From Thermococcus sp. (lineage in GTDB: Archaea > Methanobacteriota_B > Thermococci > Thermococcales > Thermococcaceae), in the NCBI RefSeq assembly GCF_015521605.1, contig NZ_WANV01000021.1, forward strand, positions 1 through 36,244: a stretch of DNA of 36,244 bases. The letters are read 5' to 3'. Below are positions 23,434 to 32,384 of this stretch, one piece after another. The position numbers and the translations under genes were made by a program. The first letter of the stretch is position 1, and the number at the start of each line of letters is the position of its first letter. The notes beneath the pieces were generated by a model, which was given only the letters and a program-made list of their open reading frames with translations, was not told the origin of the DNA and searched no databases.

Positions 23434-25809
23434 TTAAGCTTTGTCCTCGTCCTCAACGTAGGGTGCCGTTATCACCTTTCTTATCTCCCTCGCCTTCTTT
23501 TTGCCTATCCCCTCAACTTCCTGGAGCTCCTCCTCCGTGGCGGTGAAAACGCGCTCAACGTTTCCGAAGTGCCGGAGGAGCCTCTTCGCGAGTGTGGACG
23601 AGACGTAGGGGAGGCCCTCAACGATGAGCCTCTGTCTCTCGGCGAGGGTCAAAGCCTTCTTCTCGCTCCTGAGGCGAACTTCCTTCTTCCTCTCCTCCTG
23701 CTCGCGCTTCGCCAAGAGGTAAATGAACTGGGCGGTCTCTTCCGTTCCAGACGAGAACAGTATCGGTACGCTCCAGTCGATGGTCACCGCCGCTATTGCT
23801 CCCCTGATAGCGTTTGGGTGAACGTTCCTTATGCCGTAAAGCTCGCCCTCTATGATTATCACCGACTTTTCGTAGGCTTTCCTTAATCGCTCCACCTGGT
23901 CGAAGAGCCTGCCGTCGATGATGGACTGTATGAAGTCGTTGGCGCTCTTCCTCTCTATCCCGACCTCCTCGCTCACAACGTAGTCGGCAACATCGAGGGT
24001 TCTGACCTCGATCTCCGCCCCCAGCTCCTTCAGGTGCTTTGGAACGCCGCTCCTGAGCTCGCGACTGTCGACGTAAACGACTATACCCTTGGGCTTCCTC
24101 ACGAAGACCGGCTTTATCGGGAGCTTTTCGTAGACCCCCTCTCCGGGAGGCGCGGGCTTTTCGGTCTTTTCCACCTTCTTCTCAACCTTCCCGGGCTTTT
24201 CCTTCGGTTTCAGGAACTCATCGAGGGACGTTACCCTTCCCTTTGAGGGCATCTCAACACGCTCCGCTGTCCTTTCTCTTATTTTACCCCTCCCCGGATG
24301 AGCCTTCTCAAGCTCCCGGGCGAGCTTTCTTATGGCATCAAACATCCCCTTCTCCTTACGCTTTGAGCTCCAGTAGTAGGCCTCATCGCGGGTTCCTTTG
24401 GCCATCAGGATGACGACCCTTCCCGGCCTGTGCCTCCCGGTTCGTCCGCGCCTCTGGATGCTCCTTATTGCGGAGGGCACCGGCTCGTAAAATACGACGA
24501 GGTCGACCTCGGGCACGTCGAGACCTTCCTCACCCACGCTCGTCGCGACCAAAACGTTGAACTCGCCGCGCGAGAACCTCTCAAGGGCTTCCTTCTGCTC
24601 CCTCTGGCTCATGCCCCTGTCGTTGCTCCTGCTCGCCTGACCGATGAAGCGCTCGGCCGTTATTCCCTCCCCTCGGAGAACCTCAACGATTTTCCTCCCG
24701 GTGTCCCGGTAGTTCGTGAAGACTATAATTTTTGAGTTCGGCTTTTTCTTCAGCTGTCCCTTAACCAGCTTTAGCATGCTCTCCATCTTCGGGTGGTCGA
24801 GGCCAAGCTCCTTCGCCTGGACGAGGAGGTATATAACCTTCCTCATGCGGGGGTCTTCCATTAGCTGCCTGCTCGACTTCGTCCTCTTGTCCTCGCGGAG
24901 CTTCTTGAGGTAGGCCCTCAGCGCGGTTAGCCCCTGGGTTTCGAGCAGCTCTATCGCGTGCTGGAGCTTCACGGCCTTCGCCTGGTACATCCTGAGCCGG
25001 CCGAGCTCGTAGTTGCCCCTCGCGACCTCCTGGTTTATCTTTGAACCGGCCTGGAGAACCTCCCTCTTCGATATATCCGGCGAGTAAGTGGAGACAAGCT
25101 TGAACTGAGCGAGGGGTTTGAGGCTCTCCTTGAGCATCTCCCTCAAAAGTTTCCGCACCTCCTTGTAGATGCCGGGGAGTTCGACCTTCACCCACTCAAA
25201 GCTCATTCTCTGCACGTATGGCCTGACGTCGGGAGAGCTCTCGGTCCTTATCTCGATGTGCTCTATCCCGAGGTTCCTGATTATCTCCCGTATCCTCTCC
25301 TCGTCGCTTCCCGGGGATGCAGTGAGGCCGAGGACGAGCGGGTGCCTGGCAGTTCTTAGGTACTCCCTGGCGATGAATACGTAGGAGTAGTTGCCAACCG
25401 CCCTATGGGCCTCGTCAAAAACGAGAAGGACAACGTCCTCCAGGGAGATTTTCCCCGTAAGGATGTCGTTTTCAACGGTTTGGGGCGTGGCGGTTACTAT
25501 CGTGCTTCTTTCCCACAGCTCGGCCCTTTGTTTGGGTGAGAGCTCGCCCGTGAGGACGTTGATTCTCTCCGGGGGAAGGTCGAAGAGCCGCCTAAAGCTC
25601 TCGGCGTGCTGGAGCGCAAGGGGCTTCGTAGGGGCAAGCATGAGAACCCTGCCGCCGTACTTTGAGAGCCTGTAATCGGCTATAAGCATGGCTATAAGCG
25701 TCTTTCCAAGGCCCGTTGGCAGGACGACGAGGCAGTTGGTGTCCTTACAGCGGGCGTAGATTACCTCCTGATAAACGCGGGGCTCGATTAGATCGCGGCG
25801 AAGGTACAT
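23434..25809 (-). CDS. hef: Hef: archaeal XPF/FANCM-type helicase-nuclease
   Basis: 791 residues in three parts. The SF2 helicase half has LPTGLGKT (31-38), DEAH, LTASPG and motif VI RRGRTGRHRPG. A Lys/Pro-rich linker at about 525-570 follows. The XPF nuclease domain contains Asp581 in YVDSRE and GIERKSANDF (ERK starting at 619), then a tandem helix-hairpin-helix region near 730-785. Hef unwinds and cuts stalled replication forks and works with PCNA and other repair proteins. All catalytic motifs are intact. It shares a palindromic TATA box with the divergent gene at 25859, and the start would lie at the transcription start. Confidence 0.96.
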   Translation of the reverse strand: MYLRRDLIEPRVYQEVIYARCKDTNCLVVLPTGLGKTLIAMLIADYRLSKYGGRVLMLAPTKPLALQHAESFRRLFDLPPERINVLTGELSPKQRAELWERSTIVTATPQTVENDILTGKISLEDVVLLVFDEAHRAVGNYSYVFIAREYLRTARHPLVLGLTASPGSDEERIREIIRNLGIEHIEIRTESSPDVRPYVQRMSFEWVKVELPGIYKEVRKLLREMLKESLKPLAQFKLVSTYSPDISKREVLQAGSKINQEVARGNYELGRLRMYQAKAVKLQHAIELLETQGLTALRAYLKKLREDKRTKSSRQLMEDPRMRKVIYLLVQAKELGLDHPKMESMLKLVKGQLKKKPNSKIIVFTNYRDTGRKIVEVLRGEGITAERFIGQASRSNDRGMSQREQKEALERFSRGEFNVLVATSVGEEGLDVPEVDLVVFYEPVPSAIRSIQRRGRTGRHRPGRVVILMAKGTRDEAYYWSSKRKEKGMFDAIRKLARELEKAHPGRGKIRERTAERVEMPSKGRVTSLDEFLKPKEKPGKVEKKVEKTEKPAPPGEGVYEKLPIKPVFVRKPKGIVVYVDSRELRSGVPKHLKELGAEIEVRTLDVADYVVSEEVGIERKSANDFIQSIIDGRLFDQVERLRKAYEKSVIIIEGELYGIRNVHPNAIRGAIAAVTIDWSVPILFSSGTEETAQFIYLLAKREQEERKKEVRLRSEKKALTLAERQRLIVEGLPYVSSTLAKRLLRHFGNVERVFTATEEELQEVEGIGKKKAREIRKVITAPYVEDEDKA

Positions 25810-25830
25810 GTGCCTATATCCTCGGCGAAG

Positions 25831-25838
25831 TTTATAAA
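25831..25838. promoter_or_regulatory. Single palindromic TATA box centred between two divergent start codons
   Basis: TTTATAAA is its own reverse complement. Its centre is about 25 bp from the ATG of hef (25809) and about 25 bp from the ATG at 25859. No ribosome-binding site precedes either ATG, so both mRNAs should be leaderless. BRE-like purines flank it on both sides (GCGAAG and, on the other strand, GAGAA). Confidence 0.7.
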
Positions 25839-25858
25839 TTCTCGGACGAAGTTAGGGC

Positions 25859-26329
25859 ATGCTCCTCACGAGGCACGCCAGGGAAAGGCTCGTCAAAAGG
25901 CTGGCGAAGAGGCGGAGGCTCGAACGCATATACGCCGAGCTGTGGGACTTCCTCGACCGCTCGCGGAGGATAGAGGTGAACGAGAAGGTAGTAATCCTCA
26001 CAGACGGGAGAAAGAGTCTGGTCTGTGCCAGGCTCGAATGCGAGATGCTATCCCTGGAGGAAATCAGGGAGAGGGTCTCCGGGATTTCCGAGGCCTACGA
26101 CTGCGTCTTCTTCGATGGGAGAACGGCAAGGCACACAATCCCACGGAAATTCGTTGAAGGCCTTCCTGACGGGAGGTACTGTTTCTACATGAACCGGGAA
26201 AAGAAGAGCCTCTATATCGGGCGGGAGGAACCCCTGCTGGTCATAACAATAAGGCCGGCAAAGAGGGAGGAAAGGGATCAGGCCTCCTCCACGGGTACAA
26301 CGAATATCTCCCCAAAGGGCTCCTCCTGA
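25859..26329 (+). CDS. Hypothetical protein divergent from hef
   Basis: 156 residues, not recognised. The first 50 residues are very basic ([20 protein letters not shown]). Then comes a beta-rich middle ([20 protein letters not shown]), a [18 protein letters not shown] segment and [20 protein letters not shown]. The last 17 residues overlap the end of scpA on the other strand by 52 bp. A shared TATA box 25 bp upstream of the ATG supports it as a real leaderless gene. The basic start would suit nucleic acid binding, but that is inference. Confidence 0.65.
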   Translation: MLLTRHARERLVKRLAKRRRLERIYAELWDFLDRSRRIEVNEKVVILTDGRKSLVCARLECEMLSLEEIRERVSGISEAYDCVFFDGRTARHTIPRKFVEGLPDGRYCFYMNREKKSLYIGREEPLLVITIRPAKREERDQASSTGTTNISPKGSS

Positions 26330-26937
26330 ATGAGGTCAACCTTGCCCATGTTGGAGAGGAACAGGAGGTAGAGGAAGGTTCTGGCGACTATCTTCGGCGT
26401 TGGGTCGAAGACCAAGTCCCAGAAGTTTATGGGCTCCCTCGTTTCCCTGTACATGTTAACGACTATCTCGTGGAGCCTGTACACGTGCTTCTCGATGTCA
26501 ACGCGGAAGTCGTCGACGACGAATACCTCCTCCTCTATCTCGACCTTCTTTCTCCTCCGCGGCTTCCTCTTCTCGGCCTCCTCAAGGGCATCCATGAGTG
26601 CATCCAGGAGGTCGTCGAAGGTGTAGTAGCGCTCGACCCTCCTGAGCGGAGGGGCTAAAGGCTCAACATCCACCCTTATGCGCTCCTCGTGGTGTTCCTC
26701 CTCTTCCTCCTCGTCGGCGTGGAGCAAAGCTTCGCTCTTCATCCTGACAAGTATTGATGCCGCCAGGATGGCTCTCGCTGAGACGCGGAGGTCCAGCTCC
26801 TTCATCTCCCTCAGCCGTTCTATGTACTTCTCGGTCAGGTCAACGATGTCTATGTTCCAGGGGTCAACCTTGCCCATGGTGACGAGCTGGAGGAGAATGT
26901 CAACGGGAGTTATCTCCTCCTCACGGCGCGATTCCAT
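26278..26937 (-). CDS. scpA: Segregation and condensation protein A (kleisin)
   Basis: 219 residues. The N-terminal [20 protein letters not shown] is the SMC-neck-binding segment of ScpA, and the middle is acidic ([10 protein letters not shown]). The C-terminal winged helix (about 165-219: [19 protein letters not shown]) binds the SMC head. It closes the SMC dimer for chromosome folding and segregation. It is the last gene of a run smc, HEPN, MNT, scpA, separated from MNT by 6 bp. Confidence 0.93.
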   Translation of the reverse strand: MESRREEEITPVDILLQLVTMGKVDPWNIDIVDLTEKYIERLREMKELDLRVSARAILAASILVRMKSEALLHADEEEEEEHHEERIRVDVEPLAPPLRRVERYYTFDDLLDALMDALEEAEKRKPRRRKKVEIEEEVFVVDDFRVDIEKHVYRLHEIVVNMYRETREPINFWDLVFDPTPKIVARTFLYLLFLSNMGKVDLIQEEPFGEIFVVPVEEA

Positions 26938-26943
26938 AGGTTT

Positions 26944-27363
26944 TCACCTCTCAATCCTAATCCAGCCCCTCTCAAAACGGCGGAATTTTTTCTTGGCCAT
27001 CTTGAACATCGCCATAAGCTTTCTGAGATAATCTTCATCGGCGTAGAGAACCTCCCCATCTTCCAGAGCGTCCATTATTAGGGGATGTCCCTTGAGAAGC
27101 ATCCTCTTAACTTCCTCCGGAGTGTATGCTTTGGCATCGATTGGAGCATGGGTTCTATCGAGGTCGTAGAGAAGCTTTAAGCGTTCGTTTGGGTTTTTGG
27201 GGAGGTTTTCGGCTATCACGAGGATATCAACGTCACTCCCCAGCCCGAAGGTTCCCCTTGCCAGTGAACCGTACAGCAATATTAATTTTGGCCGAAGTGA
27301 TGCTTTGATGGCTTCCACGTACTTCTGGATGTCTCCCCAGTACGGCAGTTCACTTGGCCTCAT
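26944..27363 (-). CDS. MNT-type nucleotidyltransferase in the smc-scpA operon
   Basis: 139 residues. Ser33-x10-Asp44-x-Asp46 (GSLARGTFGLGSDVD) is the minimal nucleotidyltransferase motif. No HTH domain, unlike the one at 12881. The C-terminus is basic (KKKFRRFERGWIRI). It overlaps the preceding HEPN gene by 14 bp, which is typical of MNT/HEPN toxin-antitoxin pairs in which the MNT enzyme modifies and silences the HEPN RNase. Here the pair sits between smc and scpA. Confidence 0.88.
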   Translation of the reverse strand: MRPSELPYWGDIQKYVEAIKASLRPKLILLYGSLARGTFGLGSDVDILVIAENLPKNPNERLKLLYDLDRTHAPIDAKAYTPEEVKRMLLKGHPLIMDALEDGEVLYADEDYLRKLMAMFKMAKKKFRRFERGWIRIER

Positions 27364-27754
27364 CCGCCATCCTCCTCACAAAAGCGATGACCTCGCGTGC
27401 AGAGGTGAGGGCCTCAAGGGCATCCTTCTCCCCGTAGTACTCGTAGGGAGCACCTTCTATGTATGCGTCAGGGTATCGTGGGGGGATATAATGCCTGTCC
27501 AGCATCCTGGCATTGTCAAAAAGCTCCTCTGGAACCTCGATCTCTTTGGATAGTATGTCGAGCAGTTTCTTTATTGAATGGCCGTAAGCCATGACCCCCA
27601 TCCCAAAGAGCAAAGCCTTGACGGCGTACTCTGCCGCCTGCTGGGCCTTAAAGCAGGCCCATGAATAAAATTTGGAATTCAAGTCATTCTCGGCACTTCT
27701 GAGGGTATATTCAGCCTGAGACAGCCACCGCTCGAACTCTTCTCTGTCAAACAT
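27350..27754 (-). CDS. HEPN-domain protein in the smc-scpA operon
   Basis: 134 residues, helical. The early helix FERWLSQAEYTLRSAENDL and FKAQQAAEYAVKALL are classic HEPN elements. Arg83-x4-His88 (RMLDRH) fits the R-x4-6-H RNase motif and is followed by Tyr89 and a RYPDAY segment, the form common in MNT-paired HEPN proteins. I start at ATG 27754, spaced well from GGTGA; a GTG at 27763 overlaps the smc stop. Translation is likely coupled to smc. Confidence 0.88.
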   Translation of the reverse strand: MFDREEFERWLSQAEYTLRSAENDLNSKFYSWACFKAQQAAEYAVKALLFGMGVMAYGHSIKKLLDILSKEIEVPEELFDNARMLDRHYIPPRYPDAYIEGAPYEYYGEKDALEALTSAREVIAFVRRMADEAK

Positions 27755-27759
27755 TGAGT

Positions 27760-30700
27760 TCACCCGCTCAGGTGACCGAACATCTCTTTATGCTCCGCCT
27801 CGCTCCTCTTCCTGGCCTCTTCGAGGATCTTCATAGCCTTCTCAAGGCTGAGCGCTACCACCCTGGACACACCGTTCCTCATGCTGACGCCGATGATCTT
27901 GTCCGCGTTGGCCATCATGACGTCCCTCAGGGTTATCACGATGAACTGGCTGTTCTGGGAGGCCTCCTTGATGAGGTCAGCGACGCGCTTGACGTTGGCG
28001 TCGTCGAGGTGTGCATCGATCTCGTCGAAGAGGTAGAACGGCGCGGGCTTGTAGCGCTGTATCGCGAAGACGAAGGCGAGGGCAGTTAAGGCCTTCTCAC
28101 CGCCGCTCATTGCCTCTATCCTCTTGACGTCCTTTCCTGCGGGCTTCGCCTCTATCTCAAGGCCGCCCGCGAACGGATCCTCAGGGTTCTCAAGGATGAG
28201 CCTGGCGCTTCCTCCCGGAGAGAGCTTGGCGAAGAGCTCCGAGAAGTTCTTGGCTATCTCGCTGAGGGTCTGCATAAAGACGTTCCTCTTCTGTCCCTCT
28301 ATCTCCTCGATGAACTCCTCGATGCTCTCCTTCTCAGCAACCACCTGCTCGCGCTTGCTCTTCAGCTCAAGGTAACGTCTCTCGACCACCTCGAAGTCCT
28401 CGATGGCCTTCATGTTGACGGGCTCAAGGGAGCGTATCTCCTCCTCCATCTTTTCTATCTGCTCCCTCAGGGCCTCAAGCTCCAGCGGGACTTCCTTTAT
28501 TGACCTGATGAGCCTGGCATCGTGGTGCTTGAGCTCGTCCTGCTTCTCCTTCAGCGTCGCCTCGTACTGGGCGAGCTTTATCTTGAGGGTGTTGGCCTCT
28601 ATGCGAAGCTCCTGGAGCTTGGAGTTGAGTTCGTCCTTCTCCGAGCGGAGGTCGATTATTTCGTTCTTGACCCTCTCACGCCTCTCGCGGAGCTCTTTGA
28701 GCTCGTCCTTAACGCTCTCCTCGGCCTTTCTAAGCTCCTCAAGTTCCTTCTCGAACTCCTTAATGGCCTTCTCGTTCTCGGTGATGTTGGCCTTGAGTGC
28801 GTTTATCCTGTTCACGAGTCCCTCTATCTCCTCCTCAAGGTCGGCCTTCCTCGGAAGGAGCTCCTCGTTTATCCTTATCTCAAGGTTTTCAAGCTTGCTC
28901 TCGACCTTGCCCAGCTCCTCCCTGAGCTTGCTTATCTCGTGCTCAACTTCCCTTATGCGCTGGTTCAGCTCCCTCGCCTCCGGGTTCTCCAGGGCCTTCT
29001 TAAGCCGCTCCTTCTTCTTCTCAAGCCGCTCTATCCTTCCCCTGAGCTTCGCCATGTCCCCCTTTGTCCCGTGAATCCTCTTCTCAAGCACCTCAATGAG
29101 CTTCTCACTCTCCTCAATGGACTCCTTGAGGGCTCTGTCCTCAGAGAGGAGACGCTCCATCTCCCTCTGAACGACCTGCAGGTCCTTGCTCAGGTCGCTC
29201 TTCTTCATGCGAAGCTCGAAGAGCTCGTTCTGAAGGCCCTTAACCTCGATCCTGAGCGCGTTGACTGAAGACTCCAGAGCCTCTTTCTCGCGTTCGAGCT
29301 TCTCGACCCTCTTCCTTATCTCATCGACGTTTACCCCGAGCTTGCCCCTTGGCCTGTAGTGGCCGCCGGTTATCGCTCCGCTCCTCTCAAGGAGCTCACC
29401 GCCGAGGGTCACCATGCGAACCTTCCCGATTCCAACGGTCCTTGCCTCGTCCATATCGTTCACGATGAGCGTATCCCCGAGGGCGTAGGCGACGGCGTTC
29501 TTAAAGCGCGGGTCGTACTGGACGACGTCCATCGCAGGGATTCCAAGGGAGGGCTTCTCGCGCATCGAACGGGGCTTTATCTTGTTGAGCGGGAGGAATG
29601 TGAGCCTTCCGAGCTTTCTCTCCTTGAGGAGCCTGATGGCCTTTTCGGCGACCCGGTCGTCCTCCACCACGACGTTGTCGTAGTTCCCGCCGAGGGCGAC
29701 CTCCACCGCCAAAGCGTAGTCCTTGTCCGCGACGGTTATCAGCTCCCCGAGGGGCCCGTAGAGGCCCGGGATGTTCTGGTTCTTGAGGAACTCGACCGCA
29801 CGATTTCCGCGGACCTCTCTCTGAGCCTCGGCCTTGATGAGCTCCTCCCTGGCCTTGGAGAGCTCTCCCTCGACCCTTCTGAGGGCTTTGGTCTTCTCCT
29901 CAAGCTCCTTCTCGGCTTTTCTAAGCCTGGCCTCGCCCTTGGACATCTTCCCCTCTATCTCTCCGAGCTCGGAGCGCTTGGCCTCAAGGGACTTTTTGGC
30001 CTCACTGATTTTGGACTTGAGCGCCGTTCTCCTGGCGCTATCCTGAGCGATCTTGGCCTTAAGGCGCTCTATCTCTTCCTCGAACTTCCTGATATCGCTC
30101 TCCTTCATGTAGAGCTCCTTCTTGGCCTCTTCAAGCTCATCGACGACCTTGTCGAAGTCCTGCTTGGCTATCGCAAAGTCCCTGTCTATCTCCCCGAGCT
30201 TGATGACCAGCTCGTTCTTAACAACCTCCTTCTCCTTGATCTCTGCCTTGAGCCTCTCGCGCCTCTTTGTCCAGCGCTGGATGGCGTTTTTGCTCTTTTC
30301 TATCTCCTCCGAGACCTTCTTCAGCTCCTCCTTGGTCTTGGCGAGCCTGTGCTGGCTGTCCTCTATCTCCTTCTTAGCCAGCTCGATGTTCTTCCTTGCC
30401 ATCTCGATCTTCGACTGAACCTCGCTGATCTTCCGGGTAACCTCAAGGATGCCGTCATCGCTCTTCTCCTCAAGCTCCTTCTCGATGGCGTTGAGTTCCT
30501 TCTCCTTGGCGACTATCTCCTTGGCTATGTCCTTGAGGCGTTCCTCTATGGCCGCTATCTCCGCCTCTATCTCCTTGTCGCGGAGGGTGTTCTCCTCGAT
30601 CAGGGACTTCAGCTTCCTTATCTCGGCCAGGAGAAGCGTTACTTTGGCCTTTTCAACACGCTCCTTAAGGTCGAGGTACCTCAAAGCGTCGTTGCGCTCC

Positions 30701-31326
30701 TTTTCGAGCTTGTCGAGCTGGGACTTAACTTCCCTGATGAGCAGATCAACACGCGCGAGGTTTTCCTCCGCCTGCTTGAGCTCCTTTAAAGCTTTCTCCT
30801 TCTTCGCGTCGTACTCCGCTATTCCAGAGATTTCGTCTATGAGCATCCTCCTCTCGGTGGGGCTCATCTTGATGAACTTGGTGATGTCGCCCTGGAGAAC
30901 GAGGTTGTAGCCCTCGGGCGAAATCATGGCCGCGCTGAGGACATCGAGGATGTCGCTCCTGCTGGTTCTCTTGCCGTTGAGCCAGTACGTGCTCCTCCCG
31001 TCGGGATAAACGCGGCGCTTTATCACGACCTCGTCTTCATCGACGGGAAAGCCCCTGTCCTCATTGTTGAAGTACATCGCAACCTCAGCGTACTTTGCCG
31101 GTGCCTCCGTTTTTGTGCCCGCGAAGATCAAATCGCTTATCCTGGTGGCACGCATGGCTTTGGCAGACAGTCCACCGAGAACGAAGAGAACGGCGTCACC
31201 AATGTTGCTCTTTCCAGAACCGTTGGCACCAACGATCGCTGTAAACCCCTTAGAAAGCGGGACAACTACCTTTCGGTTACCGTAGGATTTGAAACCTTTC
31301 ATTTCAATCTTCTCGATGTACGGCAT
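27760..31326 (-). CDS. smc: Chromosome segregation protein SMC
   Basis: 1188 residues, full length for an archaeal SMC. The Walker A motif GANGSGKS (33-40) is N-terminal, long coiled coils (about 170-500 and 680-1020) flank a hinge domain in the middle (PGLYGPLGELITVADKDYAL), and the C-terminal ABC signature MSGGEKALTALAF with Walker B FYLFDEIDAHLD completes the ATPase head. It forms a dimer that, with ScpA, extrudes and organises chromosomal DNA. It is the first gene of a four-gene run (smc, HEPN, MNT, scpA). The long open frames on its other strand are shadows of the repetitive coiled-coil codons. Confidence 0.97.
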   Translation of the reverse strand: MPYIEKIEMKGFKSYGNRKVVVPLSKGFTAIVGANGSGKSNIGDAVLFVLGGLSAKAMRATRISDLIFAGTKTEAPAKYAEVAMYFNNEDRGFPVDEDEVVIKRRVYPDGRSTYWLNGKRTSRSDILDVLSAAMISPEGYNLVLQGDITKFIKMSPTERRMLIDEISGIAEYDAKKEKALKELKQAEENLARVDLLIREVKSQLDKLEKERNDALRYLDLKERVEKAKVTLLLAEIRKLKSLIEENTLRDKEIEAEIAAIEERLKDIAKEIVAKEKELNAIEKELEEKSDDGILEVTRKISEVQSKIEMARKNIELAKKEIEDSQHRLAKTKEELKKVSEEIEKSKNAIQRWTKRRERLKAEIKEKEVVKNELVIKLGEIDRDFAIAKQDFDKVVDELEEAKKELYMKESDIRKFEEEIERLKAKIAQDSARRTALKSKISEAKKSLEAKRSELGEIEGKMSKGEARLRKAEKELEEKTKALRRVEGELSKAREELIKAEAQREVRGNRAVEFLKNQNIPGLYGPLGELITVADKDYALAVEVALGGNYDNVVVEDDRVAEKAIRLLKERKLGRLTFLPLNKIKPRSMREKPSLGIPAMDVVQYDPRFKNAVAYALGDTLIVNDMDEARTVGIGKVRMVTLGGELLERSGAITGGHYRPRGKLGVNVDEIRKRVEKLEREKEALESSVNALRIEVKGLQNELFELRMKKSDLSKDLQVVQREMERLLSEDRALKESIEESEKLIEVLEKRIHGTKGDMAKLRGRIERLEKKKERLKKALENPEARELNQRIREVEHEISKLREELGKVESKLENLEIRINEELLPRKADLEEEIEGLVNRINALKANITENEKAIKEFEKELEELRKAEESVKDELKELRERRERVKNEIIDLRSEKDELNSKLQELRIEANTLKIKLAQYEATLKEKQDELKHHDARLIRSIKEVPLELEALREQIEKMEEEIRSLEPVNMKAIEDFEVVERRYLELKSKREQVVAEKESIEEFIEEIEGQKRNVFMQTLSEIAKNFSELFAKLSPGGSARLILENPEDPFAGGLEIEAKPAGKDVKRIEAMSGGEKALTALAFVFAIQRYKPAPFYLFDEIDAHLDDANVKRVADLIKEASQNSQFIVITLRDVMMANADKIIGVSMRNGVSRVVALSLEKAMKILEEARKRSEAEHKEMFGHLSG

Positions 31327-31384
31327 GCCCTACACCTAAATTGGAGAATGACGGGATAGGTTATATAACTTTACCTGCGGCGGC

Positions 31385-31810
31385 TCACTCGACTATTCTG
31401 CGCAGGACGTTGAGCACCTTGCTGTCTATGCCGTCGCTAACCGTAACGTAAAAGTCCGAGTTCCGCATGATGGCCATGTCCCGTATCTTACTCACAAACC
31501 GGAGCGTGGGTTCGACACCGTTCTCTATCATCAGGTACTCAACAGCATCCAAAACGACGTCGGATTTGTTGTTCTCCAGGCGGTCCCACACAATCTGCTC
31601 GATGACGTGGAGTCGGGAGGGGGGAACTGCCGCCGGATGGGAAACTTTGGTAACCCACACATGGTGGACATTGGGGGCTTTGACCTCAAAGGGAGGTCTC
31701 CTGGTTATCAGTATTTTCCCCCTGTGAGGATTTCTGGCGAGGACATCGTTGAGACGGCGGTAATCAATAACCCGTGACCCCCTCCTTCGGGGCCGCCCCC
31801 TAAACATCAT
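31385..31810 (-). CDS. DUF835-like protein
   Basis: 141 residues. KILITRRPPFEV and SDVVLDAVEYLMIENG followed by a Rec-like alpha/beta alternation resemble DUF835, a Thermococcales-enriched family of unknown function, sometimes linked to two-component or regulatory proteins. The N-terminal 15 residues are Arg-rich. It has its own upstream region with a TTTATAAG box near 31884-31892. Function not established. Confidence 0.7.
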   Translation of the reverse strand: MMFRGRPRRRGSRVIDYRRLNDVLARNPHRGKILITRRPPFEVKAPNVHHVWVTKVSHPAAVPPSRLHVIEQIVWDRLENNKSDVVLDAVEYLMIENGVEPTLRFVSKIRDMAIMRNSDFYVTVSDGIDSKVLNVLRRIVE

Positions 31811-31982
31811 AAGCCATCACTTCGCACATTACTTGACTCACAAGATCATGACATTACAGCCGCAGTAAGTTTGTTAATGTTCTTATAAATATTACTGTGT
31901 GTGACTAAATACACAGATGCTCAGACCATCGAGTTAAAGAGAAAAAACGGGACTATACATCCAAAATGGGCATCTCTGGACA

Positions 31983-32384
31983 TCACTTTTCCCTTTCACA
32001 GAGTTCGAGAAGCACACCCGTTACCGCCTTTGGGTGAACGAACGCTATCTTCGCACCACCGGCACCGATGCGGGGCTTCTCATCAATGAGCCTGTATCCC
32101 TCAGCCTTGAGCTTCTCAAGGTGCTCCTCGATGTTATCAACGCCGAGGGCTATGTGGTGTATGCCCTCACCGCGCTTGGCGATGAACTTGGCTATCGGCG
32201 AGTCCTCGGAGGTTCCTTCGAGGAGCTCTATCCTGCTTTCGCCGACGTGGATTATCGCGGTCCTTACCTTCTGGTCGGGCACCTCTTCAATCTCCTCAAC
32301 CTTGAGGCCGAGGCCTTCCCAGACCTTGATGGCCTCGTCGAGGTTCTTAACGGCTATACCAACGTGGTCTATCTTCTTTATCAT
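31983..32384 (-). CDS. mce: Methylmalonyl-CoA epimerase
   Basis: 133 residues, two VOC-superfamily modules. The metal-ligand motifs are [12 protein letters not shown] at the start, HHIALGVDN in the middle and LLELCE at the end. It interconverts the R and S forms of methylmalonyl-CoA. The ATG overlaps the meaB stop by 4 bp. It is the last gene of the run with meaB and the mutase small subunit. Confidence 0.94.
   Translation of the reverse strand: MIKKIDHVGIAVKNLDEAIKVWEGLGLKVEEIEEVPDQKVRTAIIHVGESRIELLEGTSEDSPIAKFIAKRGEGIHHIALGVDNIEEHLEKLKAEGYRLIDEKPRIGAGGAKIAFVHPKAVTGVLLELCEREK

Noticed and set aside
29359-30789. 476-codon open frame on the plus strand inside smc
   Set aside because: Leu-rich shadow of the coiled-coil codons of smc, which is intact on the other strand with all motifs; no promoter or ribosome site.
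31901-32089. 62-codon plus-strand frame before mce
   Set aside because: Overlaps the end of mce on the other strand, has no ribosome site and no plausible fold. The gap 31811-31982 otherwise holds only the upstream region of the DUF835 gene.
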